A stretch of DNA of 64,000 bases from Treponema sp. Marseille-Q3903 (GTDB taxonomy: Bacteria; Spirochaetota; Spirochaetia; Treponematales; Treponemataceae): NCBI RefSeq assembly GCF_014334335.1, contig NZ_JACSEU010000001.1:1550001-1614000 (forward strand), given 5' to 3'. Under the pieces are notes generated by a model that saw nothing but the letters and a program-made list of their open reading frames with translations, made no database searches and had not been told where the DNA came from. This document shows, in pieces, positions 25,175-35,060 of the stretch; position 1 is the stretch's first letter, and each line of letters starts with the position of its first letter. A program made the translations under genes and the position numbers.

Positions 25175-26092
25175 ATGATAGTGATGATTTATTTTCAATT
25201 TTAATCTTTTTTTTCTTTCTTCTTTTTCTTTTTCAGTTTCTGCTTTCATATTTTGTGATCCAACTAAAAAGAAAGGTTTCCAATTATCAGGATGTTTTCT
25301 TTCCTTCCATAATTCATTTAATTCATCACGGGTTGCAAAAAGTTCAGTTAGATAAAATACGGCATAATAATTGTTGTAATTAGGATTATTTGTATATCCT
25401 TTTTCATCTGTATCGATTTGTTCCATACATTCCACTAATTTTTCTTTGCTATCAGCAAATTTTAATTCAATTAAGGAATTACATTGTGGTACAAATATAT
25501 CAGGTATATATGACTTAAATTTTTTTATATATTGCCCTTTTGGATTTTTTTGAATTGTAGGAAAAGTAATTCTAATTATTTTAACTAATGGATCGTAAAA
25601 ATTTTTTTCTTTTTAAATTATTTCATCTTTTAAGGCAAATTCAGCATTTCTTAAAATACGCTCTAAAATCTCTATTTCTTTATTTTTAGAATTTTCATTC
25701 TTCGGAATATAAAAATCATACATAGAGTAAAAAAAAGTTCTTATATCACTAATAAGAGCAGGGACATCAATATCATACTCGTCTATATATTCAGTATCTC
25801 TTATTTTATCATGAGAAAACATTTTCTCTTTGAAATCATTATTGAATGTGTTTAATAAACCTTCTAATTTTTCCGAATCTAAAAAATATAAAATTTTATA
25901 AAATAAATTCTTAAATCTCCAATCAAGATTAAAATCAATATCCTGAAAATAAAGATTTTTACTTATTACATCATCATAGTCTTCTGGGTTTCCATATATT
26001 TCATAATATTTTTCATCATTCATTAATTGGTCATTTTGAATTTTTTCAATTTCTTTAAGGATTAGCTCATAGTTTGTTTGTTTGTCATTCAT
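25175..26092 (-). pseudogene. PD-(D/E)XK nuclease interrupted by in-frame TAA
   Basis: The frame starting at 26092 (MNDKQTNYELILKEIEKIQ) stops at TAA 25613-25615 after ILERILRNAEFALKDEII, but the same frame continues NFYDPLVKIIRITFPTIQ and then FKSYIPDIFVPQCNSLIELK, a clear PD-(D/E)XK motif, and GYTNNPNYNNYYAVFYLTEL. The continuation runs without a stop into the tail gene, so the original 3' end was lost where defence DNA joins phage DNA. It would have been a restriction-type endonuclease. Its start follows the helicase gene by 3 nt, so the two were a helicase-nuclease pair. Confidence 0.75.
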
Positions 26093-26095
26093 TTT

Positions 26096-28573
26096 TTATT
26101 CCTTATATCCCATTATTTTATAATAATCTGTTTTCCATATTTTCTTATTACAACCTTTGTTGTCACTTGTATAATTTGTACAAGCCAAGAAATAGTTATT
26201 TGATTTACCAGATTTTGCAATTAAATATCCGTCACAATCAGGACACTTCATAATTGCCAATTTTCCAGCATCAAGTTTATTTGTCATAAAATCACAGATT
26301 TCCGGTTCATTAGTACAAATCCAAAGATGAAGTCCATAAGCCTCTTTATACTTATGTTGTAGTGGATATCCACAAATCGGACATGATTTCTTGAATTTAT
26401 TCTGATCAGAAACTTCTTCGTTCCATTCACCTTTTAGGACAACATTCTTATAATCATTTTTAATTTCAAGTAAAAATTCAGAAGGGTTCTGTTCCGGAGC
26501 AATAAAATAAACTCTGTTTTTTGTTCTTGTCATTGCAACATAAAACAGACGTCTTTCTTCCGCAGCATCAATTGTATTATCACGCTTAATTACATAATTC
26601 AAAACTGGATCATCTTCGATTTTTGAAGGGAAACCGTAAGTTTCATTTTTACCATTTATAACGATAACATTATCATATCCAAGACCTTTAGATGCATGAG
26701 CTGTCATAAAGATAATATTCAACTTTGGGTATTTTAGGCATTTTACTTTACTACTATCTTTGTATTCAAAAAGTCCTGAACGTTCCAGATTCTTACCATC
26801 AAAGCCGAATCGGCCTAGTAACAAAATAGAAGAAGATTTCTTTTCAGCTTGTTTGTCATATTCTAGTATTTGTTCAATAGCTATTTCAACTGCTTTCGCC
26901 TGATTGTATATTGCTCCACTTCTTGCAGAAGAACCCTTTTCTTTTAGTTTAGAATCATAAGTATAAATAATAACAGGATCAGTTATTGTTTTTGGGGATT
27001 TCAAAGACTTTCGAATCTGAGATGAATTCTTCTGAATAAAGTTACCGGCAATATCAATTACTTCCTGTGAGTTACGATAAGTTTTTGTAATCGAAAGTAA
27101 TTCTGCATATCCCATTATTTCAGAGAACTTTGTAAATAATGTTATATCAGAACCACTAAAAGCATAAATAGATTGCCAATCATCACCTACAGCAATAATT
27201 TTTGCATTTGAATTAGTATGTAATGCTTCAACCAAATTGAATCGCTGTCTAGAAATATCCTGATATTCATCAACAATAATATATTTAAATTTAATCTGAC
27301 TTCTTACAGCTTCTGATTCTTTTAATAAAATTGCAGATTTATTAATCATGTCAGAAAAATCAATAGCATTGTGTTTATTCAAATAACGTTCATATTCAAG
27401 ATAACATTCTTTACATATACGAAGAAATAGTTTAGTTCTTACGTTGTTTGCAGATAACTGCCATTCATCAAATTGTTGAACTGTATATCCATTAGTCTTA
27501 AAATTCCCAATGAATCTATCAACAAGATTTATAAGCTTTCTGACATATCGGCTACCATCCTGGTCAGAAATCTTTTTCATAACTTCTTTATTATCTTTTG
27601 GAGTTAATATAAAGCCATCATCTTCAAGCTTTTCTCTTAAATGTTCTGTTAGTTCTCGTCCATCATTATATTTTGAACAAGTACAAATTAAGGTGGTCCC
27701 ATGCTGCTTATGAAGAGCAACTTTATCTTTCATAGCTTTCTGATATTTCTCTAATTCTTCTTTTGAATATCTGTTACTATAGCCATCTTGAGTTACACCA
27801 AAGTGTTCAATATATGCTTCTTTATCACCCTGCTTAATAATAAAATCAGGTGTGTAAGGCTTTATAGAACCTTCAATACTAAATTTATATTTTGGTTCAT
27901 ATTCATATTCAATATTATTCAGATACAAAAAGTTTGCAATTTGAACTTCTTCATTTGAACGTAATTGTTCATTTTGAATTGTTACATATTTTTTATCACC
28001 AGATGGAATAATTTTCTTTTCATATTCCCCAAGTTCACTTCGTAAAGTTGTAAATGAAGATGATGCTATCTTATTAAACAAGATGGCTTTATCAACTATT
28101 TCGTCAGCAGGTGCATCACAATAAGAAGCAAAAAAAGTTACAAGATCATCTACAAGCTTTTCATTTGTAAGTACAGATTCATTAAAGTAATCTTCAAGAA
28201 TAAAATATAATTTTTCATTCTGAACTATATTTAGTTTTTCATCATTCTGTTTATGAAGAATTGCATTTCCAGATGCATGAAATGTTGTTATAGGACAATC
28301 AATATGAAGTTGATTTTTGATCTTGTCACGTAATTCTTCTACAGCTTTATTTGTAAATGAAACTACTAAAATCTCTTCTGGCTTTATATTCAGCTTTTCA
28401 ACAAGACACTTTACTTTAGCAGCAACTGTTGTTGTCTTTCCTGCACCTGCACCAGCAATTACAAGACAGTAATCTTCATCAGTAAGAACTACTTTTCTCT
28501 GGTCATCATCAAGTTTAATAACTGGATCAATTTCTTTAAGAATATTATCAAGATATTCTTTTTCAGAAACCAT
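26096..28573 (-). CDS. UvrD/Rep-family helicase with embedded nuclease-like segment and zinc fingers
   Basis: 825 aa. Walker A GAGAGKTTT (41-48), motif II VDEYQDISRQRF, motif VI VAMTRTKNRVYF. Between helicase subdomains, about residues 205-310, is a PD-(D/E)XK-like insertion (YTPDFIIKQGDKEAYIEHFG). The C-terminus has topoisomerase-type zinc fingers (CPICGYPL, CPDCDGYL). Superfamily 1 3'-5' helicase, probably anti-phage. The ATG at 28573 lacks a ribosome site and the same frame reads as protein upstream, so the true N-terminus is probably missing. Confidence 0.8.
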   Translation of the reverse strand: MVSEKEYLDNILKEIDPVIKLDDDQRKVVLTDEDYCLVIAGAGAGKTTTVAAKVKCLVEKLNIKPEEILVVSFTNKAVEELRDKIKNQLHIDCPITTFHASGNAILHKQNDEKLNIVQNEKLYFILEDYFNESVLTNEKLVDDLVTFFASYCDAPADEIVDKAILFNKIASSSFTTLRSELGEYEKKIIPSGDKKYVTIQNEQLRSNEEVQIANFLYLNNIEYEYEPKYKFSIEGSIKPYTPDFIIKQGDKEAYIEHFGVTQDGYSNRYSKEELEKYQKAMKDKVALHKQHGTTLICTCSKYNDGRELTEHLREKLEDDGFILTPKDNKEVMKKISDQDGSRYVRKLINLVDRFIGNFKTNGYTVQQFDEWQLSANNVRTKLFLRICKECYLEYERYLNKHNAIDFSDMINKSAILLKESEAVRSQIKFKYIIVDEYQDISRQRFNLVEALHTNSNAKIIAVGDDWQSIYAFSGSDITLFTKFSEIMGYAELLSITKTYRNSQEVIDIAGNFIQKNSSQIRKSLKSPKTITDPVIIYTYDSKLKEKGSSARSGAIYNQAKAVEIAIEQILEYDKQAEKKSSSILLLGRFGFDGKNLERSGLFEYKDSSKVKCLKYPKLNIIFMTAHASKGLGYDNVIVINGKNETYGFPSKIEDDPVLNYVIKRDNTIDAAEERRLFYVAMTRTKNRVYFIAPEQNPSEFLLEIKNDYKNVVLKGEWNEEVSDQNKFKKSCPICGYPLQHKYKEAYGLHLWICTNEPEICDFMTNKLDAGKLAIMKCPDCDGYLIAKSGKSNNYFLACTNYTSDNKGCNKKIWKTDYYKIMGYKE

Positions 28574-28910
28574 TTTATTATTAATGAAATCTTGATTATG
28601 TTGATTTACTAAATCACTGATTGCAGAGACATCATTAATGGTTTTCTGAACCTTTGCCGGATTTAATTTATTTTGTTTACAATAGTTATCTAAGAGTCTG
28701 TCTGTTGAAAGTTGTTTTAAATAATCAATATCTTTTGAATATTGTGCTAAATTATAGAACTTCTTGGAATATATGAATCTGAATCTAATAAGTCTTTTAT
28801 GAAAGATTCCAATTTGATAGCAAAACTTGTATTTTCAAGTCCATTTGTTTGAGTCTCATCATTTGCTACCAAATAAATTCCTGAAGAAAGCCATTGTCTA
28901 TTACTCAATT
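28574..28910 (-). pseudogene. Broken 5' end of the helicase gene
   Basis: No intact gene, but protein-like sequence in two frames. In frame with the helicase, 28574-28834 read KRLIRFRFIYSKKFYNLAQ, then LKQLSTDRLLDNYCKQNK, then ISDLVNQHNQDFINNK, without any ATG, GTG or TTG. In another frame 28750-28910 read SGIYLVANDETQTNGLEN. Together these look like the original N-terminal region, frameshifted and truncated. Confidence 0.55.
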
Positions 28911-28920
28911 ATATCATTTT

Positions 28921-29794
28921 CTATTGATTTTTTGTAGATTTACATTTTAATTTTTTCTGTACTATCGAAGGTCTTAGCTTTTCAATTAATTCTTTTTTGA
29001 CATGCTCAGCTTTTTTATAAATAATATCTTCAATAAGATCTTCTTTACTACCATTAAAATTACGAGGAACATGGAAATATGTCTTTATATCTTCCATTGA
29101 AATATCAGAAAAATCTGTTTGATTGTCCTGAATGTAGGTTCTAATACGTTTTCTGACTTTTAAACTCTGTTTTGCCGAAGTTAAAATTTTTTTTGTGGGA
29201 AATGTTAATAATGAAACAACAAGAGTTGTATATAAAGCTGTTACAGCATTTTCAACTAACCACTCAATTAAATTAAAATCTCCTCCTTTTCCACCTGTAT
29301 ATGGTAATTCTTCTTGGAGTTTTTCCATTTTTAATATTAATCTTTTTTCTTTTTTATATTTAAACGGTAAATGGTTAATTAAATATTCTCTATCAAAAGA
29401 ATATGTTTGATAGACCTCATCCATACTTATTCCAAGGTTCTTTATAGACAGAGAGTTCAGAATAGTTTTTATTTGCTTTGATATGTATATGTAAAAACCG
29501 TTACTAATATCTTCACAACAATATACCTCGTTGTATGAAAAATAAAATGGACATTTTGTTGGTTCTGTATATTCTATATTTAAAATCAAAATTCTGAAAT
29601 TTATAATTATTTCGTTTTAAAAGCCTATTAAGTAAGAGTCCATAAAAATTAGACAAATCATCGCGTTTCCATTCATCTTCGTTATTAAAATCCCAAGACA
29701 ATCCAATACCATCAAAAATTATATTTTGTATTGGTATTTCAATAGAGAAGTTTTTCTTACAATTCTTACATGTTATCAGGTTGTTCTGTATCAT
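28921..29794 (-). pseudogene. Membrane-anchored zinc-ribbon protein, frameshifted
   Basis: The frame from ATG 29794 gives a CKNCKKN zinc-binding N-terminus and runs to LLNRLLKRN; near 29600 coding shifts to the frame that continues INFRILILNIEYTEPTKCPF and ends at 28921. The downstream part has one hydrophobic stretch (NAVTALYTTLVVSLLTF) and a basic helical tail. Together about 285 aa. Family not recognised; defence-block context. One indel in an AT-rich stretch splits it. Confidence 0.55.
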
Positions 29795-29819
29795 ACCATT
29801 TGTTCCTTCGCTTCAGGTT

Positions 29820-29935
29820 TTATTCATTTTTTATTTCAAAGTAAGTAATTGTTTTATCAAATAAAGCATCATCAAAACTCGTTAAACTAAAACACTAATT
29901 TGATCTTTCTCATAAAAATTATAATCAATATCCAT
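29820..29935 (-). pseudogene. Possible small frameshifted gene
   Basis: MDIDYNFYEKDQISVLV-stop in one frame, then LTSFDDALFDKTITYFEIKN in the next frame with a stop at 29820. It reads like one 37-aa protein or fragment split by a single deletion. No family and no clear ribosome site. Confidence 0.3.
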
Positions 29936-29950
29936 TTTGTTTATATCTTT

Positions 29951-30778
29951 TTACTTTTCTTCGAGAGTTTTTGCCACACCATTTACAATAGTCTCATGAA
30001 CAAAAACAATTTGCCCTTTTTTATTCTTATAAAAATCACTGCTTAATCGTTTGAAATATCCACGACGGAAGTGTGGAATAACAACACCGGCTGCAGCTTT
30101 TTCAGTAACATCAACAACTTTTTCTGATGTATTTAAATAATGATTGTTTTCAGTTTTTACATCATGAGGAGCACCATCTACAAGACAATCAGGAAAACAG
30201 TAAATGTATGAAAGCAGATTAATAGCAAGCTTTGTAATCTCATTCATTTCTTGGTCTGTATAGACGATAGATTTTTTATCTTCAATTTCATTACTTGAAA
30301 TATGGTATTGCTCCATTCCATGATTTACGAAAATACGTAGTTCGTTTGAAATGTCATAAAGAGAATAAGCAAAAACATAGCCCTGTGACTTTTTAGGAAT
30401 GTGAAGACAGATTCCAAAGTTTATTCCAGTTGTGAGATTTTCAAGTTTGTCATCATTGTTAAGAACTACACTACAGCCATTGTCTTTAATGTAAGTTTTT
30501 ATTCCTTCCAGGTCTCTTATTTCTGCAGCCTTAAAGAAGTCCATAAGGTTTTCATCTTTTAAGTAAATATGAGTGAGCTCATGATTCAGATCCCGTAAGA
30601 AAAGCTGGCAGCAGGTAGCGTCATCCATTGAAGATACAAAATTTGAAATAAACCACTGTCGGAACATTTCAGGTGTTTCAGAATTAGGCTTTCCGTCCGG
30701 AGAATTTTCTCTACAGAACTTTCTGTAAGCATCATAAAAGAGACCAAATGTTTTGTCGTACTGTATATGTTTACTCAT
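29951..30778 (-). CDS. Defence-block protein with a PHFRRG motif
   Basis: 275 aa, cytoplasmic. The C-terminal segment VVIPHFRRGYFKRLSSDFY then GQIVFVHETIVNG resembles the PHxRxGHxRR signature shared by several plasmid and phage proteins, a likely nucleic-acid-binding tail; the rest is not recognised. It overlaps the upstream membrane gene by 8 nt. No lesion. A role in defence or element maintenance is inferred only from context. Confidence 0.6.
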   Translation of the reverse strand: MSKHIQYDKTFGLFYDAYRKFCRENSPDGKPNSETPEMFRQWFISNFVSSMDDATCCQLFLRDLNHELTHIYLKDENLMDFFKAAEIRDLEGIKTYIKDNGCSVVLNNDDKLENLTTGINFGICLHIPKKSQGYVFAYSLYDISNELRIFVNHGMEQYHISSNEIEDKKSIVYTDQEMNEITKLAINLLSYIYCFPDCLVDGAPHDVKTENNHYLNTSEKVVDVTEKAAAGVVIPHFRRGYFKRLSSDFYKNKKGQIVFVHETIVNGVAKTLEEK

Positions 30779-31241
30779 TTTTCTTAATTATTTCTTTTTC
30801 AATTAATTCGATAAGAGAGTTAAGGCAATTTGCATAATCTTGCAGATATGAACTATCAGCTTTTTCATCAAGATTCGGAATGATTATATTTATATAAGCT
30901 AATTTTGCTATATCATATAATTCATGCATTTTTGAAATAATTTTTTTAGGACAATATAAAGCTGCTCTTGTCTCAAAACATAACAATAATGATTTTTTTT
31001 CTAACCATTTATTTGAAAGCTCTATATAAAAATCTTGTTCAGATTTTCCCTTGATTGAAGTTGTAGTATCAATAGAAATCTTAGATAATAATTCATCATA
31101 AAATTCATTTTTACGAATTTCAAAATCTTTTTTTTCTTGCTTAAAATTCATTAATTGAACAACGATAGTAGTTATTACAGAAATAAAACTACCAATCATT
31201 ATACCTATAATATTTTCAAAAAAAGAAGAATTAAAATCCAT
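30771..31241 (-). CDS. Small membrane-anchored protein
   Basis: 156 aa. One N-terminal hydrophobic helix (IIGIMIGSFISVITTIVVQL) followed by a helical cytoplasmic domain with EKKDFEIRKNEFYDELLSKI. Such single-helix proteins are common partners in defence operons, but no family is recognised. It lies 12 nt after the second methyltransferase and overlaps the next gene by 8 nt. Confidence 0.6.
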   Translation of the reverse strand: MDFNSSFFENIIGIMIGSFISVITTIVVQLMNFKQEKKDFEIRKNEFYDELLSKISIDTTTSIKGKSEQDFYIELSNKWLEKKSLLLCFETRAALYCPKKIISKMHELYDIAKLAYINIIIPNLDEKADSSYLQDYANCLNSLIELIEKEIIKKNE

Positions 31242-31253
31242 AATCTATTCCGT

Positions 31254-32219
31254 TCATACTGTTAAAAAATTCTTTACAGTATTAGCAACATACCAAATCA
31301 TTACTGGAGGTATGGCATTCCCCAAAGCTCTATATTGTGCTGATTCACTACCAACTAATTCAAATTTCTCAGGAAAAGATTGTATTCTTGCAACCTCTCT
31401 AGGAGTGAATCTTCTGTATCTATTTTCAAACATTAAAACAGGATCTGTGCTATTAAGAGAAACTTTTGCCAGATGTGCACCTACAGTATTGCATGGTTTT
31501 TCAATATCCTGTGCACGGCCTTTATTCATTTTTTCTCTTTTTTTCATCATACCTTCTACAGCTCTATCGGAAAAATAATATTTTTCATCAACAGTATTTT
31601 CGATTACTTTCTTTAGAGGTTCAAACAAATCCTCATCAGTAATTACCTGATTTGGAAATATAAAATCAATTTTTAAATCTTTTCTAAAGCCAACAATAAT
31701 TACACGTTCTCTTTTCTGCGGTACTCCATAATTGGCTGAATTTAAAACCACATGTTTTACATCATAACCACTATTTTTGAACTCTTCCATAATAAGAGGA
31801 AATGCGCTTTTCTGATTGGCTGTTAGAAGACCTTTTACATTCTCTGCAATAAAACATTTTGGTTGTTTATCTTTTAGTATTCTACACATTTCAAAGAAAA
31901 GCTTACCACGGTCATCTTTTACACCAAGCCTTTTCGGATTTTGTGCAATAATTGAAAATGACTGACATGGAAAACCACCAGTCAAAATATCAAAATCAGG
32001 AAGTTCATTGGAGTTAATTTGTCTTATATCACGGTTATCCGGTTTAATACCAAAGTTCTCTTCAAAGATTCTGCAAGCATTATCATCAATATCATTTGCA
32101 TAAACAATTTCCATGTTATTAGATGCATAATGCTTTCCGAGAAAATCAAAATTTCCGAGTAGTCCAACATCTGTACCACCGCAACCACAAAAAAGTGAAG
32201 CAACTTTTAATTTTTCCAT
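31254..32219 (-). CDS. DNA cytosine-5 methyltransferase (second)
   Basis: 321 aa with the standard C5-MTase motif order: I FCGCGGTDVG, IV TGGFPCQSFS (catalytic Cys), VI ENVKGL, VIII KRERVIIVGF, IX RRFTPREVARIQSFP, X AQYRALGNAIPP. Its start overlaps the restriction gene by 13 nt. With the 33621 enzyme it would protect both strands of an asymmetric site from the adjacent endonuclease. Intact. Confidence 0.93.
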   Translation of the reverse strand: MEKLKVASLFCGCGGTDVGLLGNFDFLGKHYASNNMEIVYANDIDDNACRIFEENFGIKPDNRDIRQINSNELPDFDILTGGFPCQSFSIIAQNPKRLGVKDDRGKLFFEMCRILKDKQPKCFIAENVKGLLTANQKSAFPLIMEEFKNSGYDVKHVVLNSANYGVPQKRERVIIVGFRKDLKIDFIFPNQVITDEDLFEPLKKVIENTVDEKYYFSDRAVEGMMKKREKMNKGRAQDIEKPCNTVGAHLAKVSLNSTDPVLMFENRYRRFTPREVARIQSFPEKFELVGSESAQYRALGNAIPPVMIWYVANTVKNFLTV

Positions 32220-33613
32220 ATCATTAACTCCGTTTTTTCAGCAACTTCTTCTTTGAAACTAATCTCAGCTCCATCTGTAATTCTCATTTCAAGTTTATCC
32301 TGTTTATATAACTGAACTGGATTTTGTAGTATATAAATTACTTTTTGACTTCGGTTAATCATCAGACGATATACGAAATATCTGTCATTTAATGTTTGAG
32401 CGGAATCCCATTCATTTCTAGTAAGATGGAATCCGAAGAATTTCAAAGGCTTGTTACTAATGGTAGTCTTAACTTCAATGTAACGTTTTCGCTGATCTTC
32501 TTCTACACTTTGAATGTCATAACCAACTGCGAGTGCAGTAGGTATTTTCTTGATAAGATGAATCAAATCTTCTCTGCCAAGGTTTACAAGTCTTACTTTT
32601 TCATGACCGATTACAAGGTTCTCACCAAGGTCGCCAATATCTTTTGTTGAACCAACACCTTCAAGAATTTCTTTAATCTTATCATCAACTGCAGTCTTAT
32701 AAAGATCTTCTTCCTCATCAGATTCTTCAGTAAAGTATGAAGTAAGATCCGTCTTAAAGAGTTCTGCATGAAGTTCTTTATTTACGTATGTAAACCAGTC
32801 AGTTTCAATTTCAGCTAAATCTGGTATATTAACTGGCTTTCCATAAAATCTATCATAACCATCAAAATAATTGATATCGTTGATGAAAACCATAATAGAT
32901 TCCAGTTCTGTATGGTTCAAATAGAAATATCCATGACGTTCATCCAAAAGATTTGCATGTACCATGTAATCAAGAATATCTCCGGCGTATCTTGTAATAT
33001 CTCCGCCATGTTCATATTCAACTTTATTCTTTCTGTTTGTAAGTATTAAATCAGCAACTTCGTTTACATCGCGATAATCGCGAGTAACTCTTAAATCATT
33101 AAAAATACAATGTGTAGCTTCTTCCTTTGTAATTCCGAGAGGCTTTCCATTTTTCAGTTCTGCTTCATAAAGCATTTTAAGAATATAATGAGCTGGCTTA
33201 AATTTTATTCCTGCATCGATAAATTCTTTGATTCTGTCAGATTTAAGATGTCCACCTGGATATTGAAACTTAAACAGATAAAACTTAAAGAACTGTACTA
33301 AATCTTGTTCCTTATCAAGGAAATAGGCTATTTCTCCAGTTTCAGTTTTTTGAGTATTTCTATCTTCAATGTAGAATCCAAATAATGCTGCAATTTCTGT
33401 ACGCCAGTTATTAATTGTTTTTTCAGTTTTACCTGCATTTTCAGGATAGAGCTGAATCATAGTATTTAATTTATCTTTGTATTCATTAAGCGGTAATACT
33501 TTGAGTGTTGAACAACAATGAGCCATATAGAAAAGTACATTTTCGACATCATCTTTAAAACGAGGTCTTACGTGATGAATCCTAAAATAATATTCTACTG
33601 GTACTTTATACAT
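32207..33613 (-). CDS. Restriction endonuclease with DUF3883-type C-terminal domain
   Basis: 468 aa. The C-terminal region LAVGYDIQSVEEDQRKRYIE followed by VKTTISN is a PD-(D/E)XK nuclease core of the DUF3883 kind (D in GYDI, ExK in YIEVK), then FHLTRNEWDSAQTLNDRY. The N-terminal two thirds (winged-helix-like, AALFGFYIEDRN, GDITRYAGDILDYM) probably provide site recognition. It sits between two cytosine-5 methyltransferase genes with an 8-nt gap and a 13-nt overlap, so this is a type II restriction-modification operon. Site unknown. Confidence 0.8.
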   Translation of the reverse strand: MYKVPVEYYFRIHHVRPRFKDDVENVLFYMAHCCSTLKVLPLNEYKDKLNTMIQLYPENAGKTEKTINNWRTEIAALFGFYIEDRNTQKTETGEIAYFLDKEQDLVQFFKFYLFKFQYPGGHLKSDRIKEFIDAGIKFKPAHYILKMLYEAELKNGKPLGITKEEATHCIFNDLRVTRDYRDVNEVADLILTNRKNKVEYEHGGDITRYAGDILDYMVHANLLDERHGYFYLNHTELESIMVFINDINYFDGYDRFYGKPVNIPDLAEIETDWFTYVNKELHAELFKTDLTSYFTEESDEEEDLYKTAVDDKIKEILEGVGSTKDIGDLGENLVIGHEKVRLVNLGREDLIHLIKKIPTALAVGYDIQSVEEDQRKRYIEVKTTISNKPLKFFGFHLTRNEWDSAQTLNDRYFVYRLMINRSQKVIYILQNPVQLYKQDKLEMRITDGAEISFKEEVAEKTELMIWKN

Positions 33614-33620
33614 TAAGACT

Positions 33621-34649
33621 CTACTTAATTGTTTTTGCTATTGCTTCAGCCATTAAAGGAGGTACTGCATTTCCAACCTGCTTATACTGGCTTGTTTTTG
33701 TTCCAAGAAAAATAAAATCATCTGGGAATGATTGTATTCTAGCACTTTCTCTAACAGTAGGAATACGGTTCCATTTATAATGGAAATGGTGTCTATGCCC
33801 TGTATCTATTGTAAAGCTTGGCTTTTGACTATTCAAACGTGTCCAAGCAATATGAACTTTTCTTGTCTGCTGTAATTCTTGTGGCAAGTTTTTATAATTT
33901 CCACCATCTGGAACTAAAGCGATAATTTCTTTAGTTCTTTCACTATGTTCTGTAATCTGATGATTATAAACTTTATTGGAATTACAACGCATTAATTTTT
34001 GATAATCACAATTTGGAGCTACAGGATAAGATGTTCCATCTTCTAATGAGTTTTCTGGCAAATCAGAAAGAGCTTCTGAAGATGTAATCAATTTTTCGAC
34101 TGTCCTTTCAGGGAATTTAAATTCATACCCATTCTTAAAACCTACGAATACAGCACGTTTTCTATTTTGTGGTGTTCCATAATTGCTTGCAGTCAAAACT
34201 TGATAAACAACTTTATAACCTAAATCAGAGAAATCCTTAACAATTGAATCTCTAACAATTCCGCCACCAATAGAAAGTATGTTAGGAACATTTTCCATCA
34301 TAAATGCTTTTGGTTTGTAGTATTCAACAAAACGAACAAAGTTTTTATAAAGCTTATTTCGAACATCATCTACAATGCGTTTTCCAGCAACAGAGAAGCC
34401 CTGACAAGGTGGACCACCTATAATTAAATCAACAGATTTTCCATTTAATTCTTTTTCAATCTCGCTTGGTTCAAGAGTAGATAAGTCGGCACAAATACCT
34501 TTTGAATTTTTATGATTATAGTTAAATGTTGTAATTGCATCTTGCCAAGCATCAATTCCAACGAGTACATTAATACCAGCTTTTTCAAAACCTAGAGATA
34601 ATCCGCCACATCCGCAGAATAGGTCTATGCAATTAAGCACATTTTCCAC
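33621..34649 (-). CDS. DNA cytosine-5 methyltransferase (first)
   Basis: 342 aa with all C5-MTase motifs: I FCGCGGLSLGFEKAG, IV GGPPCQGFSVAG (catalytic Cys), VI MENVPNI, VIII RKRAVFVGF, X QYKQVGNAVPPL. First gene of the restriction operon, ahead of the nuclease, so methylation can precede cutting. A TATAAT box and a 7-bp inverted repeat lie about 20-45 bp upstream of the start. Confidence 0.94.
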   Translation of the reverse strand: MENVLNCIDLFCGCGGLSLGFEKAGINVLVGIDAWQDAITTFNYNHKNSKGICADLSTLEPSEIEKELNGKSVDLIIGGPPCQGFSVAGKRIVDDVRNKLYKNFVRFVEYYKPKAFMMENVPNILSIGGGIVRDSIVKDFSDLGYKVVYQVLTASNYGTPQNRKRAVFVGFKNGYEFKFPERTVEKLITSSEALSDLPENSLEDGTSYPVAPNCDYQKLMRCNSNKVYNHQITEHSERTKEIIALVPDGGNYKNLPQELQQTRKVHIAWTRLNSQKPSFTIDTGHRHHFHYKWNRIPTVRESARIQSFPDDFIFLGTKTSQYKQVGNAVPPLMAEAIAKTIK

Positions 34650-34670
34650 TTTATTTTCCCCACCACTTGA

Positions 34671-34695
34671 GTGATATTTTTAAGATATTATATCA
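34671..34695 (-). promoter_or_regulatory. Restriction-operon promoter with inverted repeat
   Basis: -10 TATAAT (34686-34691) overlapped by the inverted repeat GTGATAT (34671-34677) / ATATCAC (34689-34695), a plausible operator. No convincing -35 identified. The rest of 34650-35147 holds only the nuclease remnant below and a short tandem AAAGGGACATTT/AAAAGGACATTT. Confidence 0.45.
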
Positions 34696-34848
34696 CTGCT
34701 ACAGTGCCAAATAACGACACTATATTTTTCATTTTTTGAATTCTTTAATAACTTATCAATTATACATCAAAAAAGTGAAAAAATCATCATTTTTTTTCAT
34801 TATGTAGAAAATTAAAAATCTCCAGTCCAAATGTAAGTATCATAATTA

Positions 34849-35060
34849 TTAAGCCAGAACAGTAACTCTTTCTTTAATTGCTTTCATCTGTTTTTCGGTA
34901 AGATTAAACAATTCTTTTACACGTGACTCTGCCATTTCTCCGCTTTCAAGAATCTTTGCAGCCATTTCAAGTCTTTTTTCGAGTCTTTCTTCTTTAGCCA
35001 TTTGTTCCATAATTCTGCACATATGCTTAACCCCCTTTTCGTTTTCTGTCCATTCTTACC
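34849..35060 (-). pseudogene. 3' remnant of an Rpn-family nuclease/transposase
   Basis: The last 70 codons read EWTENEKGVKHMCRIMEQMA then KEERLEKRLEMAAKIL, typical of the C-terminal end of recombination-promoting nuclease (Rpn, PD-(D/E)XK transposase-like) proteins, stop at 34849. Upstream the frame is closed by TAA and neighbouring frames give only fragments. A 57-aa frame could still start at ATG 35022 behind AGGGGG. It marks the right edge of the defence block. Confidence 0.6.

Noticed and set aside
24332-25435. A single 367-aa protein combining nuclease-like and tail sequence.
   Set aside because: The upstream part continues the nuclease frame, and a promoter with operator lies directly before ATG 25108; the fusion is an accident of insertion.
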